Positions 7,299 to 17,287 of a stretch of 64,000 nucleotides of DNA are shown here, piece by piece; positions within the stretch are counted from its first letter, which is position 1, and every line of letters starts with the position of its first letter. Source of the stretch: Streptomyces rubellomurinus (GTDB lineage: Bacteria; Actinomycetota; Actinomycetes; Streptomycetales; Streptomycetaceae); the NCBI RefSeq assembly GCF_000961885.1, contig NZ_JZKH01000023.1, forward strand, positions 29,644-93,643, written 5' to 3'. The position numbers and the translations under genes were made by a program. The notes below the pieces were generated by a model. That model was not told where the DNA came from, did not search any database, and worked only from the letters and a program-made list of their open reading frames with translations.

Positions 7299-7739
7299 AT
7301 GAGGCGGGCGCTGAAGCAGCGTGTCGGAAGGAGACAACTGATCGCCTTGGAGACCGAGCTGCTCGCCGAACTGCACGTGGTCAAGCGCCGCACCCCGCAC
7401 CTCGCGGGCGGCCTGGTGGCCAGCGTCGACGGCCTGCTCATCGCCCACGACACGCACGGCACCGAGCCCTCCGGGCTGGCCGCGATGACGGCGGCCGCGC
7501 TCTCGCTCGCCCAGCGGCTCGCCGACACCACCGGCCAGGGCGAGTTCCGCGAGTCGCTGGTGCGCGGCGAGCACGGCTACGTCGCCACCTACGCGGCCGG
7601 CGGCAGCTGCGTGCTGACCCTGCTGGCGCATCCGGACGTCAACGTCGGCCGGCTGCACCTGGAGGCCCGCCGCAGCGCGCAGCGGATCGCCGCGCTGCTC
7701 GGCGAGAGCCCGCAGCCGGGCGCGGCCGCCCCGGGCTGA
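7299..7739 (+). CDS. Roadblock/LC7 family protein B
   Basis: Roadblock-domain protein: ELLAELHVVKRRTPHLAGG, then the core strand GLVASVDGLLIAHDTHG, helix GLAAMTAAALSLAQRLAD, strand RGEHGYVATYAAGGSCVLTL and a last helix ARRSAQRIAALL. This is the more classical roadblock of the cluster, like those paired with GTPases in conservons. ATG 7299 has no evident RBS, whereas GGAAGGAG at 7326-7333 would suit a start at CTG 7338 or TTG 7347, giving the shorter product ALETELLAELHVV; the start is therefore uncertain. It lies 34 bp after the regulator gene. Confidence 0.8.
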   Translation: MRRALKQRVGRRQLIALETELLAELHVVKRRTPHLAGGLVASVDGLLIAHDTHGTEPSGLAAMTAAALSLAQRLADTTGQGEFRESLVRGEHGYVATYAAGGSCVLTLLAHPDVNVGRLHLEARRSAQRIAALLGESPQPGAAAPG

Positions 7740-7809
7740 CCCCGACCGCAGCACCTTCCCGCCACCACTCAGCCAACGAACACCTCACCAACGAACGGGA
7801 GTTACCGAC

Positions 7810-8184
7810 ATGACCGACGCAGCCGGCGCGCTCAAGCAGGCCATGACCACCATCGAGGGCGCCCTCGGCGCGGCCCTGGTGGACTACAACAGCGGCATGG
7901 CGCTCGCCACCCTGGACGGCCCCGGCGGGCTCGACCTCAACGTGGCCGCAGCGGGCAACACCGACGTGGTGCGCGCCAAGATGCGCACCATGGACATGCT
8001 CGGCCTGCAGGACGGGATCGAGGACATGCTGATCACCCTCACCGGCCAGTACCACCTGATCCGCCCGCTCGCCGGCCGCGGCGGCAAGGGCCTGTTCCTC
8101 TACCTGGCGCTGGACCGCTCGCGCGCCAACCTGGCGATGGCCCGCCACCAGCTCACCCGGATCGAGGCCGACCTGGAGGTCTGA
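7810..8184 (+). CDS. Roadblock/LC7-like protein C
   Basis: A 124-residue protein, paralogous along its whole length to the one at 5653-6036. The roadblock order is clear: helix ALKQAMTTIEGALGA, strand ALVDYNSGMALATL, helix TDVVRAKMRTMDML, strand IEDMLITLTGQYHLIRPL, strand LFLYLALDRSRANLAMAR and a final helix. GGGAG sits 8 nt before ATG 7810. It is the last gene of the cluster; no GTPase, histidine kinase, DUF742 or P450 gene, which accompany roadblock proteins in conservons, lies next to it. Confidence 0.75.
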   Translation: MTDAAGALKQAMTTIEGALGAALVDYNSGMALATLDGPGGLDLNVAAAGNTDVVRAKMRTMDMLGLQDGIEDMLITLTGQYHLIRPLAGRGGKGLFLYLALDRSRANLAMARHQLTRIEADLEV

Positions 8185-8237
8185 CCGCTCCCGGTACCGA
8201 CCGGACGGCCCGGCGGCGGCCTCGGCCCCGCCGGGCC

Positions 8238-8675
8238 TCAGCCCGCTCCCGCCTCGGCCTCCGCCCACACCACCTCGCCGCCCGGCAGCCCCGCGCACAG
8301 CACGCCCTCGGCGCCCAGCACGCTCCACGGTGCGAGCCGCGCGTCCGGCGGCACCGACAGCACGCCACCCCCGGCGAAGCCCAGCTCCAGCCCGCCCGCG
8401 AGGGTGATCAGGGCGGACTCGACGGTCCGGCCGACCAGCGCCGACAGGGCGGCGGTCGGCCGGAAGGCCAGCGCCGGGAAGACGTGCTCGACCGTCGCGG
8501 GCGCACCGGAAGCCGGCCCGTCGGCGACCGGCCCGGCGGGCGGCGGCGCAGCGAACCGGAAGTCCTGCACCACCAGGACGCTCACCCGCCCGGTGAGCCC
8601 GAGCTCCAGCCGGGTCCCGCCGCCGACCGACTCCACCCGCCGCCCAGCGAGCAGTTCCGCGATCCCGTTCCGCAT
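8238..8675 (-). CDS. DUF6188-like hypothetical protein
   Basis: A 145-residue protein rich in beta strands: NGIAELLAGRRVESV, LELGLTGRVSVLVVQDFRF, ALSALVGRTVESALITLAGG, LELGFAGGGVLSVPPD and a C-terminal APWSVLGAEGVLCAGLPGGE. The layout (GRxV, a central LxxLVGxxV, then LxLxFxxGxxLxVPP and WxxxGxxG...CxPGGE) fits DUF6188, a small actinomycete family of unknown function. ATG 8675 is preferred over the in-frame GTG at 8693; CTGGGGGC precedes it. It converges with the roadblock cluster. Confidence 0.55.
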   Translation of the reverse strand: MRNGIAELLAGRRVESVGGGTRLELGLTGRVSVLVVQDFRFAAPPPAGPVADGPASGAPATVEHVFPALAFRPTAALSALVGRTVESALITLAGGLELGFAGGGVLSVPPDARLAPWSVLGAEGVLCAGLPGGEVVWAEAEAGAG

Positions 8676-8750
8676 GCCCCCAGTCTGGCCCACCCCGTCA
8701 GCCGCCCGCCCGTCAGCCGGCCGCGCCTCGGCCGCCCGCCCGCTCGCCCG

Positions 8751-9899
8751 TCAGCCGGCCGCCCGGCCCCGTACCAGCTCGGCCGGACCGCCCTGCCGCT
8801 CCCGGGCGGCCAGCGCGGCGGCCGTGCGGTCCCAGGACGGCCCGGTCAGCAGGGCCCGGGCCTGCGCCGGGTCGCACAGCCGCCACTCCACCAGCTCCTC
8901 CTCCTGCAGCGTGATCGCGTCGAGCAGCTCCGGCGTCAGCCGCCCGCCGTCGTAGAGGTAGACCAGGACGGCGGTGTCCCGGCCGGTCGCCGGGTCGGCC
9001 TGCGGATCGGCCGCGGCCCCCGGCTGCCAGTCCAGCGCCAGCAGCCGCCCCGGCGCGACCTCCAGGCCCAGCTCCTCGCGGATCTCCCGCCGGGCCGCCG
9101 CCCGGGGCGTCTCCCGGTCCGCCTCGACGCCGCCGCCCGGCAGCGTCCAGTGCGGCACCGCCCCGCGCGGCCCCTCGTACGGGCGCAGCCGCACCAGCAG
9201 CACCCGTCCGGCGTCGTCGGTGAACACCGCCCGCGCCTTCGCCCGGATGCGCGGCCGGGTGGCGTAGTACGTCGCCCGGTCCAGCGGCGGATCTGGCGGC
9301 GGGTCCGACAGGGCCTCCCCGGTCGCCACCCCGCCGACCGCCGCCCCCAGACCGGGCGCGGCGGCCAGCCCGACGTACTCGGGCGCCGGGCCGTCCAGCT
9401 CCGGCAGGTCCGCCGCGTGCCCGGTCGGCCGGCTGTCCTCCAGCTCCAGCGGCCCGGCCGCACGCGGCGCCCGCAGGCAGGCCAGCACCCGCCGCGACAG
9501 CAGCGGCGGCAGGGCCCGGCCCGCGTCCTCGGCGTCCAGCCAGGCCCAGCCGCCGACCTCCGCCGCGTCCGGCCGGAACGCCGCCACCTGCTCGTCCGTC
9601 AGCGGGTCCGCCCAGTACAGGTACGCCACGATCGGCGGCCGGCCCTCCTTCACCGCCCAGTCCACGCACGCCAGTTGCCGCAGCGTCGGGGTGAAGCCCA
9701 ACTCCTCGGCGATCTCCCGCCCGGCCGTCTCCCGCGGCGACCGGTCCTGCGGCTCCCAGCCGCCGCCCGGGATCGCCACCGGGTGCTCGCGGTCGTACGG
9801 CAGCCGCACCACCAGCACCCGCCCGTGGGCGTCCGGGAACAGCACCCCCGCCGCCGCCAACAGCCCCCGCCCGCCCGCGTCCACATCCGCCGCCGCCAC
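8751..9899 (-). CDS. Tandem Nudix hydrolase (two Nudix boxes)
   Basis: A protein of about 382 residues with two complete Nudix domains. The first box is GGGWEPQDRSPRETAGREIA followed by EELGF; the second is GGGVEADRETPRAAARREIR followed by EELGL. Both keep the G-x5-E-x7-REUxEExGU residues that bind Mg2+, so both may hydrolyse nucleoside diphosphate-linked compounds; substrates are unknown. A Pro-rich stretch of about 50 residues joins the halves. The start is uncertain: GTG 9899 has GGAAGGGG 5 nt upstream, while GTG 9914 and 9920 are also in frame. Confidence 0.8.
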   Translation of the reverse strand: MAAADVDAGGRGLLAAAGVLFPDAHGRVLVVRLPYDREHPVAIPGGGWEPQDRSPRETAGREIAEELGFTPTLRQLACVDWAVKEGRPPIVAYLYWADPLTDEQVAAFRPDAAEVGGWAWLDAEDAGRALPPLLSRRVLACLRAPRAAGPLELEDSRPTGHAADLPELDGPAPEYVGLAAAPGLGAAVGGVATGEALSDPPPDPPLDRATYYATRPRIRAKARAVFTDDAGRVLLVRLRPYEGPRGAVPHWTLPGGGVEADRETPRAAARREIREELGLEVAPGRLLALDWQPGAAADPQADPATGRDTAVLVYLYDGGRLTPELLDAITLQEEELVEWRLCDPAQARALLTGPSWDRTAAALAARERQGGPAELVRGRAAG

Positions 9900-10053
9900 C
9901 CCGACCCCTTCCACTTCCACACCGACGACCCGTTCACCCCCGATCCTCCCCCGCGCCGCCCGCGGCCACCCCCGGCCGCGCTTCGACCCGCCCGCCGATG
10001 GGCAGTTCTCCGGGCGAACCCGGACACACCCGGTACGAACGAGGAGAATCCCC

Positions 10054-11112
10054 ATGCGGCAGGACACCGGCCGAGCCATCGGCGACCAGCCCGCGGAGCA
10101 CGAGGACGAGGCGCTGCGCCGCTCCTCCGCCTTCCTGATCGACGAGGCCCTCGGCTTCCTCTTCCCCGCCGCCCTGCGCGCCGCCGCCGACGTCGGCGTG
10201 GCCGACCACCTCGCGCACGGCCCCCGCACCCCCGCCGAACTCGCCGCCGCCACCGGCACGGACGCCCGGAACCTCCACCGGGTGCTGCGCCTGCTCGCCA
10301 CCCGCGGCGTGGTGACGGAGGACCGGGCCGGCCGCTTCGCCCTCACCGACGCCGGACAGGCGCTGCGCGGCGACGTCCCGTACTCCGCCCGCACGGCCGT
10401 CCAGATGCTCACCGACCGCACCATGTGGCGGCCGGCCGGCGAACTCTCGCACTGCCTCACCGAGGGCACCACGGCGTTCGAGGGCATCTTCGGCATGCCG
10501 TTCTTCGACCACTTCGCCCAGGACGAGCGCACCGCCGCCGTCTTCCACGTCGGCATGGCGGCGATGTCCGACCCGGAGAACGCCCCGATCGCCGCCGCCT
10601 GCGAACTCCCCGACACCGGAACGGTCGTGGACGTCGGCGGCGGCCACGGCGGCCTGCTCGCCGAGGTCCTGCGCCGCCACCCCGGCGTGCGGGGCGTCCT
10701 CTACGACCGCGCCCACGTCCTGGCCGGCCACCGGCTCGCCGACACCAAGGAGATCGCGGGCCGCTGGACGCTCGCCGAGGGCGACTTCTTCACCGCGGTG
10801 CCGCCCGGCGACGTCCACCTGCTCAAGCGCATCACCCACGACTGGGACGACGAGCAGTGCGTCACCCTGCTGAGCCACTGCCGGCGCGCCCTCAACCCCG
10901 GCGGCCGGGTGCTGATCCTGGACGCCGTCGTCCCGGACGGCAACGCCCCGCACCAGTCCAAGGCGCTCGACCTGATGATGATGGGCTCCCTCACCGGCCG
11001 CGAACGCGACGCGGCCGACTTCGCCGCCCTCCTCGACGCCGCCGGCCTGCGCCTCTCCCGGATCACCCCGACCGGCACCGTGCTGTCCGTGGTCGAAGCC
11101 GTCGCCGCCTGA
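10054..11112 (+). CDS. Class I SAM-dependent O-methyltransferase
   Basis: A 352-residue methyltransferase of the plant/secondary-metabolism O-methyltransferase type. Residues about 20-110 form the dimerisation winged helix ([20 protein letters not shown]...[15 protein letters not shown]). Motif [16 protein letters not shown], the acidic [18 protein letters not shown], and [15 protein letters not shown] with the usual catalytic-region His-Asp follow in order. It would methylate a hydroxyl of a small aromatic or polyketide-like molecule; no biosynthetic partners are adjacent. GAGGAG lies 7 nt before ATG 10054. Confidence 0.85.
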   Translation: MRQDTGRAIGDQPAEHEDEALRRSSAFLIDEALGFLFPAALRAAADVGVADHLAHGPRTPAELAAATGTDARNLHRVLRLLATRGVVTEDRAGRFALTDAGQALRGDVPYSARTAVQMLTDRTMWRPAGELSHCLTEGTTAFEGIFGMPFFDHFAQDERTAAVFHVGMAAMSDPENAPIAAACELPDTGTVVDVGGGHGGLLAEVLRRHPGVRGVLYDRAHVLAGHRLADTKEIAGRWTLAEGDFFTAVPPGDVHLLKRITHDWDDEQCVTLLSHCRRALNPGGRVLILDAVVPDGNAPHQSKALDLMMMGSLTGRERDAADFAALLDAAGLRLSRITPTGTVLSVVEAVAA

Positions 11113-11127
11113 GGCTCGGCCGCGGGC

Positions 11128-11350
11128 TCACCCGTACGTCACCAGCACCGTGGCGCCCATGGGCGCCGCGATGCCGGCCGGAGGCTCCTGTCTGACGATG
11201 TGCCGGTCCGGGACGGGGTCGGGCGAGGCCGGATCCTTGACCAGCCCGACCACGATCAGCGCGGTGAGGGTCTTCCCCCAGTCGAGCACGGCCGGCGCGG
11301 GGCCGGCGGGGGCGGTCGGCCGAGGGCGGCGCCTGGCTAAGGTAGCGGGC

Positions 11351-11352
<2 letters not shown>
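11128..11352 (-). CDS. PASTA-like mini-protein, divergent from the kinase
   Basis: A 74-residue frame whose second half has the shape of a PASTA repeat: [39 protein letters not shown], i.e. a helix ending GLV followed by (V/I)xxQxPxAG and a GxxVxV strand. PASTA domains sense muropeptides in PknB-type kinases, and this frame lies head-to-head with a Ser/Thr kinase: its ATG (11352-11350) overlaps the kinase ATG (11351) on the other strand. A shorter start (GTG within AVLDWG) is possible. No signal peptide or membrane anchor is present, so it may be a stand-alone domain or a remnant. Confidence 0.4.
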
Positions 11353-13339
<1,987 letters not shown>

Positions 13340-13342
13340 CGG

Positions 13343-14230
13343 CTACCCCAGGGAGGCCAGGGCCCGGGCGGTTGCACGGGCCATCCGGTCGTCGTGGTGG
13401 GCGGTGGTGCCGCGTAGGCGGGTGGCGGCTTCGAGGGCGGCGAGGGCGAGGAGGCCGGGGAGGAGGTCGGTGCTGCGGGCGGCGAGCCAGCGGGTGCCCC
13501 GGGTGGCCATCCACCAGAGGTCGGCGGCGCGGCCGGGCGGGGGTTCGGCGGGGGTGGCGGCCGGTGGCGGGCCGAGGGGGTGTCCGGCGTCGGCGAGCAG
13601 CTGGTGGAAGTGGCGGGCGATCAGGTGGTGGCCCTCGGCGCTGGGGTGGAGGCGGTCGGCGCTGAGGAGGCGGCGCTCGGCGAGCCAGGGCAGGTCGACG
13701 AGGTGCAGGTGGATCGCCCGGTGGCGGTCGGTGAGGGCGTGCACCACCGTGTTGACCGCCCGCATCCGCCGGGCCAGTGGCCGGGCCAGGGCGGCCGGGA
13801 GGCCGAGCAGGGTGCCCGGGTCGGGCAGGCAGGCGGTGAGCAACCGGACGCCGTGGCCGGACAGTTCGCCCAGGACGGTGTCCAGCGCCAGGGTGCTGCG
13901 GTGGATGTCGAAGCCGGCCCGCAGGGTGTCGTTGCCGCCGACGAGCACGGCTGCCAGCTGCGGGCGAAGGGCGAGGGCCGCCGGGAGTTGACGGTCCGTC
14001 AGGTCCTTCGTGAGGGCGCCGCTGGCGGCCAGGTTGGTGAACTCCACCGGGTGTTCGTCGGCGGCGAGCGCGGGCGCCAGGACGGCGGCCCAGCCGCGCC
14101 AGCCCTCGCCGACCGGGTCGCCGACGCCTTCGGTGAGGGAGTCGCCGAGGGCGACGAAGCGGCGCAGTTCACCGGCCGCCCGGCGACCGTCGTCGGCCGT
14201 ACGGTCACACCCGGTGTCGAGTACGCTCAT
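13343..14230 (-). CDS. SGNH/GDSL-type hydrolase
   Basis: A 295-residue SGNH esterase/lipase. Block I is FVALGDSLTEG (nucleophile Ser), block III is AVLVGGNDTL, and block V DRLHPSAEGHHLIA supplies the Asp and His. A hydrophobic patch near the C-terminus (LLPGLLALAALEAA) could touch the membrane, but there is no signal peptide. It overlaps the end of the upstream glycosyltransferase gene by 26 bp on the same strand, so the three genes 13343-16669 form one operon; deacylation of a glycolipid or glycan made by these transferases is inference. ATG 14230 is taken over the in-frame GTG at 14254. Confidence 0.85.
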   Translation of the reverse strand: MSVLDTGCDRTADDGRRAAGELRRFVALGDSLTEGVGDPVGEGWRGWAAVLAPALAADEHPVEFTNLAASGALTKDLTDRQLPAALALRPQLAAVLVGGNDTLRAGFDIHRSTLALDTVLGELSGHGVRLLTACLPDPGTLLGLPAALARPLARRMRAVNTVVHALTDRHRAIHLHLVDLPWLAERRLLSADRLHPSAEGHHLIARHFHQLLADAGHPLGPPPAATPAEPPPGRAADLWWMATRGTRWLAARSTDLLPGLLALAALEAATRLRGTTAHHDDRMARATARALASLG

Positions 14231-15440
14231 CCCCGTAACCCCCGTCCGTGCCACTCCCGTCCGTGCAACCCCCGTCCGCGGCCACGCGGTTCGGCGCCCG
14301 GTGTGCGGCCAGGAAGGCCGCGACCGCCGCCGGCCAGCCGTACCGCTCGGCCTGCTCCCGGGCCGCCGCCCGCCGGACCGGCTCCGGCCGAGCCAGCAAC
14401 TCCCGTACGGCGCCCGCGAATTCCTCCCCGGTGTCGGCGGCCGCGAGCCCGGCCGGCCCGACCAGCGCGGGCAGTGCCGAGGAGCGGGAGACCACCACCG
14501 GCGTGCCGCAGGCCAGTGCCTCCATCGCGGCCAGCCCGAAGGTCTCCACCGGGCCGGGCGCGAGCACCGCGTCCGCGCAGCCCAACAGCCGCGCCAGCGC
14601 CGCCCGTTCGCCCAGGTGCCCGAGGAAGCGGACCGGCAGCCGCAGCCGGGCGGCCCGCGCCGCCAGCCGGGCCCGCAGCGGCCCGGTGCCCGCCACCACC
14701 AGCACGGCGGGCACCCGACGGGCCCGCAGCGCGGCCAGCGCCTCGATCGCCCGCTCCGGCCGCTTCTCCGCCGACAGCCGCGAGCAGAGCACCAGCAGCG
14801 CCTCCTCCGGCCGCGCGTACCGGGCCCGTTCGGCGGCCCGGACGGCGGGCGGCAGCGGCCGCATCGCGGCCAGGTCCACCCCCAGCGGGGCCCGGACGAG
14901 GTTCGGCACCCCGATCCGGCGGAACTCGGCCGCCGCCCAGTCCGTGGTGCAGAGCACCGCGTCGTACGCCCGCGCCGTGGCCGCGTTGAGCCGGTCGGCG
15001 GCCGCGCCGGCGAGCGTGGGCGGCACGCCCCAGGTGCGCAGCACCCCGGCGGCGCTCTCGTGCGAGACCATCACCGCGCGCACGCCGTGCCGCCGGGCCC
15101 AACTGCCGGTCCAGCGCAGCGTGGTGCGGTCGGAGACCTCCAGCCGGTCGGGGCGCAGTCGGGTCAGCTCGGCCGCGACGGCCCGCCGGTCGGCGAGCAG
15201 CCGGTAGCCGCCGCTGGCCGGCAGCACCGGCCCGGGCAGGGTGACCACCAGGCCCTGCTCGGTCCGCTCCTCGCTGCGCCGCTCGCCGGGCACGATGAGC
15301 ACCGGCCGGTGCCCGGCGGCCCGGTACCCGGCGCCGAGGTGGCGCAGCGCGGTGCGCAGGCCGCCGGAGACGGGGGTGACGAAGTTGGCGAGCCGCACGA
15401 TGGTCAGCGGCCCGCCGGGCGTACCCGGTTCCGTGCTCAT
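14205..15440 (-). CDS. GT4-family glycosyltransferase 2
   Basis: A 411-residue GT-B transferase. The N-terminal half has IVRLANFVTPVSGGLRTALR (acceptor-binding loop) and VMVSHESAAGVL. The C-terminal half has ALLVLCSRLSAEKRPERAIE, VLVVAGTGPLRARL, and the GT4 donor motif APGPVETFGLAAMEALACGT, in which both Glu residues of the EX7E pair are present. It probably uses a nucleotide-hexose such as GDP-mannose. ATG 15440 overlaps the stop of the upstream transferase (ATGA). The C-terminal tail is Gly/Asp rich and unlike the core. Confidence 0.85.
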   Translation of the reverse strand: MSTEPGTPGGPLTIVRLANFVTPVSGGLRTALRHLGAGYRAAGHRPVLIVPGERRSEERTEQGLVVTLPGPVLPASGGYRLLADRRAVAAELTRLRPDRLEVSDRTTLRWTGSWARRHGVRAVMVSHESAAGVLRTWGVPPTLAGAAADRLNAATARAYDAVLCTTDWAAAEFRRIGVPNLVRAPLGVDLAAMRPLPPAVRAAERARYARPEEALLVLCSRLSAEKRPERAIEALAALRARRVPAVLVVAGTGPLRARLAARAARLRLPVRFLGHLGERAALARLLGCADAVLAPGPVETFGLAAMEALACGTPVVVSRSSALPALVGPAGLAAADTGEEFAGAVRELLARPEPVRRAAAREQAERYGWPAAVAAFLAAHRAPNRVAADGGCTDGSGTDGGYGDERTRHRV

Positions 15441-16669
15441 GCGGGCAGCTCCTCCGGCAGTCCCTCCGGCTCGGCGGGCAGCGCCGGCGCGTCGGCCGCC
15501 GGGGGCGCGGGCGGCAGCGGCAGCCCCCGGTGCTCGGCGATCACCTCGGCGTAGTGCCGCAGCAGCAGGTCGCCGACCGCCTCCCAGGTACGGGCGGTGA
15601 CCTCGGCTCGCCCGGCCTGCCCGTAGGCGGCGCGCCGCACCGGGTCGGCGGCGAGTTCGGCGACCGCCCGGGCGACGGCGGCGCCGTCCCGGGGCGGCAC
15701 CAGCAGGCCGGTGCGGTGGTGCGCGACCAGGTCGAGCGGGCCGCCGGCGGCCGGGCCGACCACCGCCACCCCGCTGGCCATCGCCTCCTGGATGGTCTGG
15801 CAGAAGGTCTCCAGCGGGCCGGTGTGCACGAAGACGTCCAGCGAGGCGAAACATCGCGCCAGCTCCTCGCCGGTGCGTCTGCCGAGGAACACCGCGCCCG
15901 GCATGGCGGCCTTCAGCGCGGGCGCGGACGGCCCGTCGCCGACCACCACCACCCGCACCCCGGGCAGCGCCGAGGCGGCCGCCAGCAGGTCGACCCGCTT
16001 CTCGGGCGCCAGCCGTCCGACGTAGCCGACCAGCACCTCCCCGCCCGGCGCCAGCGCCCGGTGCAGCGCCTCGTCCCGGTGCCCGGGGTGGAAGCGCACC
16101 GAGTCCACCCCGCGCGGCCACAGCCGCACCCGGGGCACCCCGTGCGCGGTGAGGTCCTGCACGGCCGGGGTGGACGGCGCCAGGGTCCGCGCGGCGGCCG
16201 CGTGCACGGCCCGGATCCGCCGCCAGGCGGCGGCCTCGCCGAGCCCGCGGCCGGCCCGGTAGGCGTGCGCGTACCCGGCCAGGTCGGTCTGGTAGACGGC
16301 CACCGCCGGTACCCCGAGCCGGGTCGCGACCTGCATGCCGCGCGCGCCGAGCACGAACGGGCTGGCCAGGTGGACGACGTCCGGCCGGTGCGCGGCGAGC
16401 GCGGCGTGCAGCCGCCGACTCGGCAGGGCGATCCGCACCTGCGGGTACCCGGGCAGCGGCATCGACGGGATGTGCACCACGGGGATCTCGGCCGCCTCGG
16501 CGCCGCCGCCGAAGCTCTGCGGCGGGCACTGGGCGCCCCGCGCGGGGGCGGGGGTGACGACGAGGGGCTGGTGACCCCGGCGGACCAGGTGCTCGGCCGT
16601 CCGCAGCACGCTGTGGGCGACTCCGTTGACCTCGGGCGGGAAGGATTCCGTGACGATGGCGACGCGCAT
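15437..16669 (-). CDS. GT4-family glycosyltransferase 1, MgtA-like
   Basis: A 410-residue GT-B transferase close in pattern to actinobacterial GDP-mannose-dependent alpha-mannosyltransferases of the MgtA/PimB type. It starts MRVAIVTESFPPEVNGVAHS, has VAVYQTDLAGYAHAYRAG, the donor-site strand VGYVGRLAPEKRVDLLA and the EX7E motif in GPLETFCQTIQEAMASGVAV. The product might be a mannosylated phosphoinositide or another envelope glycolipid; this is inference. ATG 16669 is preferred over GTG 16699 because the family starts with this strand; the RBS is weak. Confidence 0.85.
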   Translation of the reverse strand: MRVAIVTESFPPEVNGVAHSVLRTAEHLVRRGHQPLVVTPAPARGAQCPPQSFGGGAEAAEIPVVHIPSMPLPGYPQVRIALPSRRLHAALAAHRPDVVHLASPFVLGARGMQVATRLGVPAVAVYQTDLAGYAHAYRAGRGLGEAAAWRRIRAVHAAAARTLAPSTPAVQDLTAHGVPRVRLWPRGVDSVRFHPGHRDEALHRALAPGGEVLVGYVGRLAPEKRVDLLAAASALPGVRVVVVGDGPSAPALKAAMPGAVFLGRRTGEELARCFASLDVFVHTGPLETFCQTIQEAMASGVAVVGPAAGGPLDLVAHHRTGLLVPPRDGAAVARAVAELAADPVRRAAYGQAGRAEVTARTWEAVGDLLLRHYAEVIAEHRGLPLPPAPPAADAPALPAEPEGLPEELPA

Positions 16670-16863
16670 GCCGCAGTTCTGTCCAGGCCCGGCGTGCACC
16701 CGGCCAAAGGGATCTGTCGTACAAGCGAACGTGCGTCGGCGATTTGCACCGCCCCACCCGCGCGCCCGGTGTCCGGCGGCCGCCTGCCCTTCCCGAGCAT
16801 CGGTCCCGGCATCAGCGGCCGGTCGTCGACCAGCAGGACGCGCTCACGACGCGGCATCGGTCG

Positions 16864-17157
16864 TCAGTCGAGGCCTTCGACGATGCGGAAGTCGCGCTCG
16901 ACGCCGTCGGCGAGTACGGCCAGCGCCTCCTGGTAGGCCGCACTCGCGCGTGCGGCGACCGCCTCCTCGAAGCTGTCGAACTCGACCAGGACGGTGCGCT
17001 CCGCGATCCCGGCGTCGTGTGCGACGACCCGGCTGCCGCGGGAGAGCACCCGCCCGCCCGAGGCCTTGACCGCTGCACGGGCCAGCTCGTCGTAGGCGGC
17101 AACCTTCTGGGGGTCCGCGATGGTGCGGTAGACGCTGACCCAGTAGCCCTTGGCCAC
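16864..17157 (-). CDS. DUF1330 family protein
   Basis: A 97-residue ferredoxin-like-fold protein with the DUF1330 layout: KGYWVSVYRTIADPQKVAAY, SGGRVLSRGSRVVAHD, RTVLVEFDSFEEAVAARASA and AYQEALAVLADGVERDF. Family members are stand-alone dimeric alpha+beta barrels of unknown function. GTG 17157 is preceded by AGGAGG (17162-17167) at 4 nt. A stretch of iterated CGATTCCGAACA-like units lies immediately upstream. Confidence 0.85.
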   Translation of the reverse strand: MAKGYWVSVYRTIADPQKVAAYDELARAAVKASGGRVLSRGSRVVAHDAGIAERTVLVEFDSFEEAVAARASAAYQEALAVLADGVERDFRIVEGLD

Positions 17158-17167
17158 GGTACCTCCT

Positions 17168-17241
17168 GTGTTCGGATGTGTTCGGAATCGGTGTTCGGAA
17201 TCGACGATCGGAATTGACGCTCGGAATCGACGTTCGGATGC
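17168..17241. repeat. Iterated TTCGGAATCG units upstream of the DUF1330 gene
   Basis: Six adjacent units, 10-15 bp long, share a TTCGGAAT(C/T)G core with small changes: 17168-17177, 17178-17190, 17191-17205, 17206-17218, 17219-17231 and 17232-17241. They fill most of the gap between the MFS gene end and the DUF1330 start, directly next to its RBS, and could be a multi-site operator or slippage-expanded DNA. Confidence 0.7.
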
Positions 17242-17287
17242 ATGCCCGGATCCGTGGCCGGCGCGCGGTGGGTCAGCGAGCCGACGA

